Shown in pieces: positions 1-5,486 of a stretch of 7,519 nucleotides of DNA. The position numbers and the translations under genes were made by a program. Numbering within the stretch: the stretch's first letter is position 1; every line of letters begins with the position of its first letter. The notes below the pieces were generated by a model. The model made no database searches and was not told the DNA's origin. It saw nothing but the letters and a program-made list of their open reading frames with translations. Location of the stretch: contig CALUQA010000125.1 of NCBI GenBank assembly GCA_944322775.1, positions 1 through 7,519 of the forward strand, in the 5' to 3' direction. Origin of the DNA: an uncultured Elusimicrobiales bacterium (lineage in GTDB: Bacteria > Elusimicrobiota > Elusimicrobia > Elusimicrobiales > Elusimicrobiaceae).

Positions 1-25
1 CGCTCAGCGCGGAGTCGGCAATGGC
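1..25 (-). other. In-frame continuation of the GH3 gene beyond its TGA stop
   Basis: Read on the minus strand in the frame of the GH3 gene, the 25 bases after the TGA encode Ala-Ile-Ala-Asp-Ser-Ala-Leu-Ser with no further stop, and seven of the eight codons end in G or C, as coding DNA here tends to. In NagZ-type GH3 proteins the segment after the nucleophile motif is followed by an Ala-rich helix leading to a conserved Ala-Gly-x-Asp. This octapeptide would suit the start of that helix. I infer that the gene once extended, or still extends, past the stop. Only eight codons are visible, so this is suggestive rather than firm. Confidence 0.45.
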
Positions 26-955
26 TCAAAAAGTTGTGGCACCTTTCATTTCCCAACTTTCTGTTACAATCAGGCCGTTAAGGCCGAGCTGCGTCCGCAG
101 CAAATCCTGCAACAGAGGGCGGCAAAAAGTGGCAATGTTTTTGTTGTCTAAAGCGGGGTAAAGCACGTGGCTGGTCATCACCCCTTGCGCGCCGTGCTGC
201 ACGGCTTGGGCAAAGGGGGCAATGTGCACCTGGCGCAGCTCTTTGTCGGACGCTTTTACCACCGGCACCTGATAGTGCGAATCTACCGATGTGTCGCCAT
301 GGCCCGGGAAATGTTTGACAATGCTCACAATGCCTGCGGCCTTAAACCCGTTCATCAAGGAAAGGCCCATTTTGGTCACATTTTCGGGGTCGGAGCCGAA
401 AGAGCGCACGCCGATAATGGGGTTGTGCGGGTTACTGTTTACGTCCAGCACCGGCGAAAAATTGATGTGCACGCCCGCGCGGCGCAGCTCCAGCCCGGCC
501 AAATAGGCAATGGAGGCGGTGCCTTCTTCGTCCCCGGCGGCGGAAAGCATCATGTTGGTGGGCAGATAGTCAAAGCCCAAGGTAATGGGGGTGTAAACGG
601 TGCCGCCTTCGTAGTCTATGGCAATAAGCAGCGGTATTTTGTGCGGGCTGTTTTGGGCCCAGCCTTGCAGTTTTTCAATCAGTTGGCGGGTTTGCTCCAG
701 GGAATAGTTGCCCCATTGAATAAGCACGCCGCCCACTTTGCCGCTTTCAATGACGGGGCGGAAAATGTCGGCACTGTCCACGTCGGCAAACACCACAAGC
801 GTTTGGCCCAGTTTTTCTTCCAAAGATAAATCTTCAAAGCGCACTTGCGGGGTTTGCGGCTGCGGCTGAACAGGCGGCTCCGGGGTGCTCTGCTGTGCAC
901 TTGCCCAAGGCAGCATAAGGAACAGACTGCAGAAAAAAAGAAGTTTTTTAATCAT
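26..955 (-). CDS. Exported GH3 beta-N-acetylhexosaminidase-like protein (NagZ type), apparently truncated by an in-frame TGA
   Basis: A 309-residue protein with a clear signal peptide: Lys3-Lys4, a hydrophobic core, and a likely signal peptidase site after Ala18-Ser19-Ala20. A Pro/Gln-rich linker follows (about 21-37), then a GH3 TIM-barrel domain. Family marks include DYEGG (114-118), IGVRSFG (181-187) and the NagZ loop KHFPGHGDTSVDSH (214-227), whose Asp225/His227 match the general acid/base dyad. NagZ enzymes remove N-acetylglucosamine from peptidoglycan fragments, and the signal peptide points to periplasmic or envelope action. Two things are odd. The nucleophile motif, normally Thr-Asp-(Ser/Ala)-x-x-Met, reads TESWEM (298-303), with Glu299 in place of Asp. 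The protein also stops six residues later, before the barrel is complete; family members run at least about 330-340 residues. The ATG at 955-953 lies inside the end of the upstream phosphoesterase gene (8-base overlap, ATGATTAA), which suggests translational coupling. No strong Shine-Dalgarno is seen. It may be a pseudogene, a sequencing error, or a diverged protein. Family assignment is firm; activity is doubtful. Confidence 0.82.
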   Translation of the reverse strand: MIKKLLFFCSLFLMLPWASAQQSTPEPPVQPQPQTPQVRFEDLSLEEKLGQTLVVFADVDSADIFRPVIESGKVGGVLIQWGNYSLEQTRQLIEKLQGWAQNSPHKIPLLIAIDYEGGTVYTPITLGFDYLPTNMMLSAAGDEEGTASIAYLAGLELRRAGVHINFSPVLDVNSNPHNPIIGVRSFGSDPENVTKMGLSLMNGFKAAGIVSIVKHFPGHGDTSVDSHYQVPVVKASDKELRQVHIAPFAQAVQHGAQGVMTSHVLYPALDNKNIATFCRPLLQDLLRTQLGLNGLIVTESWEMKGATTF

Positions 956-2033
956 GGCCCTGTATGTGAATAAGCGGTATTTCCGCCGGCGCCAAAAAGC
1001 GCAAAGGCACGCCCCAATAAAACATGCCCGAAGTTACATAAATGCGGGATTTTTCTCCCGTTTGATACAGCCCATATACGTAAGGATATACTTTTTTTAC
1101 AAAAAAGTTAAACGGAAAAATCTGCCCGTTGTGCGTGTGCCCGCTAAGCATAAGCGCCACGCCGTGTTTGGCCGCGGTTTGCGTTAAAAGCGGCTGATGG
1201 CTGAGCAAAATGCGGGCCCGGGCCGGGTCGGTGCGGGCAAGCAAAGCGTCCAGCTGCTGCGGGGTAACGCGGGAAGTTCTTACGTCGTTTATCCCTATAA
1301 TTTGCACCCCGTTGGAAAGCGTCTGCGCCTGGTTTTGCAGCAGGGTGATGTTTGCCATGCGGTAAAAATCCAGCGAGTTATCGTAGCCGGTGTAATATTC
1401 GTGGTTACCCAGCACGCCAAACGTGCCGTATTTGGTTTTTACGTCGGCCAATGCTTGTGCATAATCTTGGCGCTTCATGCCGTATTCAAACAAATCACCC
1501 AACACAAAAATGGCGTCCGGGTTTTGGGCCTCTATGGTTTTTAATGCTTTTTGAAAGCGTTTTAAAGAAACGCCCACGCCAAGGTGGCTGTCGGAAATTA
1601 CGGCGGCCGTCATTTCCGGCGCGCCCGGAATGACCACATCAATGTGTTTTATTTTAGGCTGGCTCATTCCGCCGTATATGGACAATATACAGGCCAGGGC
1701 AATAGCCGCCAAGCTAATCGGCCCCAAGACGGCCTTGCTTTGCAGGTGGGCCAAACTGCACAGCCCCTGCAAAATGGCAAAAGCCATAACGATAAAGAAA
1801 ACGATAAACACCAGCCCCGCATAACCGTAAGCCAAAAAATACAGCAGGCTTTCCAGCGTGCCATAATGGGTGCGGGTATATGTCATGGCCAGGCGCATGG
1901 CGGCGGTTAACACAACGGGCAGTGCCACGGCGGGTATCTTCCAACCCAACGACGGAAAGAGAAAATAAAACCACAGGCCAATGACGACCTGCATAAAAAA
2001 TAAAATTAAACTGGCAAAAATAAAAAAACTCAT
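948..2033 (-). CDS. Membrane-anchored metallophosphoesterase (YkuE/YaeI type)
   Basis: A 361-residue protein in two parts. Residues 1-120 are strongly hydrophobic, with about four membrane spans (roughly 3-26, 33-50, 62-90 and 101-120). Residues about 128-361 form a calcineurin-like metallophosphoesterase domain. All the metal-binding motifs are visible: DSH (148-150), GD (179-180), GNHE (209-212), SHQP (278-281) and GHTHNGQ (298-304). The Asp often found three residues after the GD aspartate is Glu183. Relatives such as YkuE and E. coli YaeI act on phosphate esters at the membrane, YaeI as a UDP-diacylglucosamine (lipid A precursor) pyrophosphatase. The substrate here cannot be read from sequence. 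Whether the catalytic domain faces the cytoplasm or periplasm depends on the true number of spans. The start ATG has no clear Shine-Dalgarno (upstream bases are AT-rich), but the next protein begins inside this gene's stop region, so the two are probably one transcript. Length and C-terminal form (a Pro-Leu-Arg-Phe stretch near 343-346) are normal for the family. Confidence 0.88.
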   Translation of the reverse strand: MSFFIFASLILFFMQVVIGLWFYFLFPSLGWKIPAVALPVVLTAAMRLAMTYTRTHYGTLESLLYFLAYGYAGLVFIVFFIVMAFAILQGLCSLAHLQSKAVLGPISLAAIALACILSIYGGMSQPKIKHIDVVIPGAPEMTAAVISDSHLGVGVSLKRFQKALKTIEAQNPDAIFVLGDLFEYGMKRQDYAQALADVKTKYGTFGVLGNHEYYTGYDNSLDFYRMANITLLQNQAQTLSNGVQIIGINDVRTSRVTPQQLDALLARTDPARARILLSHQPLLTQTAAKHGVALMLSGHTHNGQIFPFNFFVKKVYPYVYGLYQTGEKSRIYVTSGMFYWGVPLRFLAPAEIPLIHIQGHD

Positions 2034-2053
2034 AAATACTTAATAGGGTGGTC

Positions 2054-2066
2054 TGTTTTTAAAACA
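2054..2066. repeat. 13-bp perfect inverted repeat in the divergent intergenic region
   Basis: TGTTTT-T-AAAACA, two 6-base arms around one central base, lies between the two divergent genes. It is 21 bp upstream of the phosphoesterase ATG and just downstream of the candidate leftward promoter. Placement and symmetry would suit a small operator, but AT-rich palindromes of this size also arise by chance, and no known regulator site is recognised. Confidence 0.25.
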
Positions 2067-2084
2067 AGGCGGCAAAGTGCCTTT

Positions 2085-2113
2085 TTTATATTTTAAAAAA
2101 TTTCGCATAATAA
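2085..2113 (-). promoter_or_regulatory. Candidate promoter for the leftward phosphoesterase/GH3 unit
   Basis: On the minus strand, TTATTA (2113-2108) and TATAAA (2090-2085) are separated by 17 bp. The -10 matches five of six consensus bases and the -35 only three of six. Transcription would start near 2078, giving a leader of about 45 bases. The region is very AT-rich, so chance matches are likely. It overlaps the rightward gltX promoter on the opposite strand. Confidence 0.3.
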
Positions 2114-2120
2114 GTATAAT
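2092..2120 (+). promoter_or_regulatory. Sigma70-type promoter for the gltX operon
   Basis: A perfect TATAAT at 2115-2120 is preceded, with an ideal 17-bp spacer, by TTTAAA at 2092-2097, which matches four of six bases of TTGACA. Transcription would start near 2127, leaving a leader of about 38 bases that contains the gltX ribosome binding site. This is the only clear promoter for the rightward run of three genes. Confidence 0.6.
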
Positions 2121-2150
2121 ATATCTATACGCATTAATATTATTATTACA

Positions 2151-2155
2151 GAGGA
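2151..2155 (+). promoter_or_regulatory. Ribosome binding site of gltX
   Basis: GAGGA lies nine bases upstream of the ATG at 2165 and fixes that codon as the start, in agreement with the N-terminal sequence expected of GluRS. Confidence 0.7.
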
Positions 2156-2164
2156 TTTATTACC

Positions 2165-3628
2165 ATGACAGTCAGAGTCAGATTTGCCCCGTCTCCAACC
2201 GGATTTTTGCATATCGGGGGGGTGCGCACCGCACTTTTTAACTATCTTTTTGCCAAGAAAAACAAAGGCACGTTTTTGCTTCGTATTGAAGACACCGACG
2301 AAGAACGCAGCACCCAGGCCTCTACGGACGCTATTTTTGAAGGCATGCAATGGATGAAACTGACCTGGGACGAAGGCCCCATGCCAGACGGCACCAATAA
2401 AGGGCCCGACGCCCCGTATTATCAGGCGCAGCGCGCCGATATGGGCATTTATAAAAAATATATTGACCAGCTGCTGGCCGAAGGCAAAGCCTATAAATGC
2501 TATTGCACGGAAGAAGAACTGGAAGCCAACCGCCAAAAATGCCTGGCCGAACACCGCCCGCCCAAATACAGCGGCAAATGCCGCAATTTAACCCCCGAGC
2601 AGCAAAAAGAATTGGAAGCCCAGGGCCGCAAATACGTTATTCGCTTCCGCATGCCGGAAGAAGGCGACGTGGAATGGGACGATATGATCCGCGGGCACGT
2701 TAAATTTGCCAGCAAAGATTTGTATGATTTGGTCATTCAAAAAACCAGCGGTTACCCGACGTATAACTTTGCCGTGGTGGTGGACGACCACTTAATGCGC
2801 ATGACGCACGTTATCCGCGGCGATGACCATATTTCCAATACGCCTGCGCTAATTCAAATTTATCATGCCATGGGTTGGAAAGAGCCTATCTTTGCCCACC
2901 TGTCCATGATTCACGGACCCGACGGCAAAAAACTTTCCAAACGTCACGGCGCCACCAACGTGGTGGAGTTCCGTAATATGGGCTATTTGCCCGAAGCGCT
3001 GAAAAACTATTTGGCGTTGCTCGGGTGGGCGACGTCTGACTCTCAGCAAATTTTTGCCGAAGGCGAACTGGAAGAAAAATTTGACATTTCCGGCTGCCAG
3101 CCCAGCCCGGCCGTTATGGACCCGGAAAAACTGAACTGGATGAACGGCGAATATATCCGCCAGACGCCCATTGCCAAACTGACCGACTATGCCATGCCGT
3201 TTATTGAAAAGGCCGGCATAGACGTAAGCAAAGTGTCCCGCGCACAGCTGGAAGGCATTGTGGGGCTGGAACAGGAAAAATATAAACTGCTGACGGAAAT
3301 CCCCGATTTAATCCGCTTCTTCTTTGAAGAACCGGTGTTTGAACAGGAAGCCATTGATAAAGTTTTTGGCAAACCGGAAGCCAAAGCCGTGCTGGAAGGC
3401 ATGATTAAAGCCTACGGCGAACTGACCGATTTTACCGAAGGCCCGCTGGAAACCACCGCCCGTGGTTTTGCCAAGGCCAACGGATACAAAGCGGGGCAGG
3501 TGTTCCATCCGCTCCGTGTGGCGGTGTCGGGCCGTACGCATGGGCCGACGCTGTTTAAAATGCTGGAGTATATGGGCAAAGATACGGTGCTAAAACGCTT
3601 GCAAAATGCGTTGCAGTACTGCAAATAA
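2165..3628 (+). CDS. gltX: Glutamyl-tRNA synthetase (GluRS), class I
   Basis: A full-length 487-residue cytoplasmic enzyme that charges tRNA-Glu with glutamate using ATP. Class I signatures are plain: the N-terminal FAPSPTGFLHIGG (7-19) carrying the HIGH-type motif, and KLSKR (256-260), the KMSKS equivalent, within DGKKLSKRHGA. The connective domain between them has a zinc-ribbon-like pattern, Cys112-x-Cys114-x24-Cys139, with the same spacing as in E. coli GluRS; the fourth ligand position is Asn141, where E. coli has His, so zinc binding is uncertain. RGDDHISNT (218-226) and NYLALLGW (281-288) are further GluRS marks, and the C-terminal third is the helical anticodon-binding domain. It is the first gene of a three-gene run. 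The gene ends in two consecutive in-frame stops (TAA TAA), with the next ATG right after. Sequence alone does not show whether it also charges tRNA-Gln, as non-discriminating forms do. Confidence 0.97.
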   Translation: MTVRVRFAPSPTGFLHIGGVRTALFNYLFAKKNKGTFLLRIEDTDEERSTQASTDAIFEGMQWMKLTWDEGPMPDGTNKGPDAPYYQAQRADMGIYKKYIDQLLAEGKAYKCYCTEEELEANRQKCLAEHRPPKYSGKCRNLTPEQQKELEAQGRKYVIRFRMPEEGDVEWDDMIRGHVKFASKDLYDLVIQKTSGYPTYNFAVVVDDHLMRMTHVIRGDDHISNTPALIQIYHAMGWKEPIFAHLSMIHGPDGKKLSKRHGATNVVEFRNMGYLPEALKNYLALLGWATSDSQQIFAEGELEEKFDISGCQPSPAVMDPEKLNWMNGEYIRQTPIAKLTDYAMPFIEKAGIDVSKVSRAQLEGIVGLEQEKYKLLTEIPDLIRFFFEEPVFEQEAIDKVFGKPEAKAVLEGMIKAYGELTDFTEGPLETTARGFAKANGYKAGQVFHPLRVAVSGRTHGPTLFKMLEYMGKDTVLKRLQNALQYCK

Positions 3629-3631
3629 TAA

Positions 3632-5470
3632 ATGAAATACTGTCTCTTTGACGGCGGAGATGTGGTCGGACCTTTCACGGCGGAGCAGCTTTTGCACCGG
3701 CCGGGGTTTGGTGCGCACAGTTTGGTCTGCCCCGAAGAGTACAGCGACGAAGAAGCCTATTGGAAAGAAGCCCGCGCCTACGAAGAGTTCGGCTTTGAAC
3801 CTAAACAGCAGCAGCCGGTCGTCGTTTTGCCGGAAGAGGAAGAACTTCCGTCCGATAAATTTGCGGAAGAAATGCACCAGGCCATGACGGAAATTTCTTC
3901 CATTAAAGTGGAAGAAAAGACGCCTGTTCAAAACCCGCCTCACGCGGCGGAATCTCCCGTGCAAAAAACAGAACCGGCACAGCCGTTGCCGCCGTCTAAG
4001 CCACAAGAGGCCCCGGCACAGCCTGCCAAGGTAGAGCCTTCCTCTCCAGAACAAAAACCAACGCTTTCCACCCCTAAAAAAGAAAACAAAAAGAAACAAA
4101 CGCCTTCTATTTCTTCCATGCTACTGCGTGAGTCGGAAGAAATGAAGCGTCAGCGGGTGGCCCGCGCCGCGGTGACGGAAGCCGAAAAACAAAAAAAGGC
4201 CGGTCACTTGCCGCCTATTTCGCCTAACAAAGCGCCGGAACCGGCGCAGCCGACCGAAGAGAAAAAAACGGCTCCCAAAGAAGATAAATCTAAATCTAAG
4301 CCCCAAAAAGATGCTTTTACGGCGGCGGTGGAAAAGGTGACGCATACTTCTTCCGTCAGCCCGATTGAGGAATATTTTAATACCATCAAAAGCGGCGATT
4401 TGGGCAATATCTTGGGCATTCCGGACCCGAAAGAAAATTCCGACATGAATCTGGCCCGCGCCCTTGAAAGTCAGTTTGCCAAAACGGACCCGGGCCTTGC
4501 TTTTGCTGGAGATAAAGAAGAAAAAGACCCTTTTGACGAGTTCGTTTCCGATAAAAAAGAGAAAGAAGAAATAGACGAAAGTTTGTTTGAACCGACCCCA
4601 GCGCAGGCGGATAAACAAACAGAAGAAAACTTGATGCATTCGTTGCCGGATTTAAAATCGGCCGAAGCGTTGCCTTTGGCAGGACAAACGCGGCCGCCGT
4701 TGGCTGCGGCGCAAAATACGCAGCCCACACTGCCTTCGGCCGAAGATACCCAGCCGCCCCAAGTGCAGGAAATGATTGTGCCTGAACAGGAAGACGACCC
4801 CAACGACAAAACCGTTAAGACGATTTTGGAAGGCAAATTGAAAGTGGACACCCTGCGCCAGGAAATACCGGAACCGATAAAAGAAGTGCCGCCCGAGCCG
4901 GACTATACCCCGCATCTTAGAAAGGAACAAGTGGTGCCCAATGACGAATATGTTGTCAAAAAACCTGAGGGCGGGAAGCTGAAATTTGTATTTTTGTTTT
5001 TGGGATTGTGCGTACTTTTGCTGGGGGCTTATTTAAACTGGACGCATGAAGAAGCACCGCAGGTGGTTGCGCAAGAACCGCAAGAGCAGCAACCCTTAGC
5101 GGCAGAAAAAACGCAGCAAACGGCCGCTTTACCGGACGCACGCGCTGCAGTTAATGCCATGCCCGAACAGCAAGAACAGCAGGATCCGCTGGAGTTGGCC
5201 AAAGACATTGTAAAACACTATCAGTTGGATAACGGCCGCGGCACGGTGGAAGAGTACTTAAATAAACTGTATGCCAAACAATTAAAGAGCGGCTATGCGG
5301 CCATGTGGTCGGCAGAGCCGTTGCACCGCAATTCATATGTGGTTAAGTTCCGTCTGGCTAAAACGCGCAAAGAACCGATTGTCTATGTTTTTCAGGCAGA
5401 TACTACCAAGAAGAAATTGACCGGTGCGCTAAATAATATTACACTGGATTTGGTGGGCAAAATTAGTTGA
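3632..5470 (+). CDS. GYF_2-domain single-pass membrane protein with long disordered linker, function unknown
   Basis: A 612-residue protein with four visible parts. Residues 1-50 resemble a GYF_2/DUF4339 domain: an aromatic start, then GPFTAEQL (13-20), a Gly-Phe-Gly turn, a Leu-Val-Cys-Pro strand and Trp44. Such domains usually bind proline-rich peptides or act as protein-protein modules. Residues about 57-445 are rich in Pro, Glu, Lys and Gln and look disordered, apart from a more ordered island at about 243-293. One membrane span lies at about 452-468, with Lys449 and Lys451 before it and Glu residues after it, so the N-terminus is predicted cytoplasmic and the C-terminus periplasmic. After a Gln/Glu-rich spacer, residues about 517-612 form a small mixed helix/strand domain that I do not recognise. 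There is no signal peptide. It follows gltX by 3 bases and precedes pilT by 16, suggesting co-expression and perhaps a role near the pilus. It could be a scaffold or adaptor linking cytoplasmic machinery to the periplasm; that is inference. The ATG lacks a clear Shine-Dalgarno and is probably translated by coupling to gltX. Confidence 0.9.
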   Translation: MKYCLFDGGDVVGPFTAEQLLHRPGFGAHSLVCPEEYSDEEAYWKEARAYEEFGFEPKQQQPVVVLPEEEELPSDKFAEEMHQAMTEISSIKVEEKTPVQNPPHAAESPVQKTEPAQPLPPSKPQEAPAQPAKVEPSSPEQKPTLSTPKKENKKKQTPSISSMLLRESEEMKRQRVARAAVTEAEKQKKAGHLPPISPNKAPEPAQPTEEKKTAPKEDKSKSKPQKDAFTAAVEKVTHTSSVSPIEEYFNTIKSGDLGNILGIPDPKENSDMNLARALESQFAKTDPGLAFAGDKEEKDPFDEFVSDKKEKEEIDESLFEPTPAQADKQTEENLMHSLPDLKSAEALPLAGQTRPPLAAAQNTQPTLPSAEDTQPPQVQEMIVPEQEDDPNDKTVKTILEGKLKVDTLRQEIPEPIKEVPPEPDYTPHLRKEQVVPNDEYVVKKPEGGKLKFVFLFLGLCVLLLGAYLNWTHEEAPQVVAQEPQEQQPLAAEKTQQTAALPDARAAVNAMPEQQEQQDPLELAKDIVKHYQLDNGRGTVEEYLNKLYAKQLKSGYAAMWSAEPLHRNSYVVKFRLAKTRKEPIVYVFQADTTKKKLTGALNNITLDLVGKIS

Positions 5471-5472
5471 TT

Positions 5473-5480
5473 AGGAGAGG
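5473..5480 (+). promoter_or_regulatory. Strong ribosome binding site of pilT
   Basis: AGGAGAGG begins three bases after the TGA of the preceding gene, with AGGAG nine bases from the ATG at 5487. This spacing favours that ATG over the in-frame ATG at 5496, which would be 18 bases from AGGAG. Confidence 0.7.
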
Positions 5481-5486
5481 GTTTCT

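Noticed and set aside
26..28. TGA recoded as Trp, Gly or selenocysteine throughout this genome
   Set aside because: The other genes use TGG for Trp and have no internal TGA, and the TGA at 5468-5470 is followed directly by the pilT ribosome binding site, as a normal stop would be. Local readthrough cannot be excluded but has no positive support.
167..829. A 220-codon plus-strand open frame opposite the GH3 gene
   Set aside because: The minus strand encodes a recognisable GH3 protein over the same region. The plus-strand product is His/Gly-rich without known motifs and has no ribosome binding site.
2071..2087. A GGCA-AAG-TGCC hairpin followed by six T, resembling a terminator
   Set aside because: The stem is only four base pairs and there is no plus-strand gene upstream to terminate. 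It is weak next to the real terminator at 6580-6610.
3590..4639. Two long minus-strand open frames (3590-4099 and 4121-4639) opposite the GYF-protein gene
   Set aside because: They give Arg/Phe/Leu-rich products with no domain signs. Such frames arise on the strand opposite Glu/Lys/Pro-rich coding sequence. The plus-strand protein has clear domains, so these are shadows.
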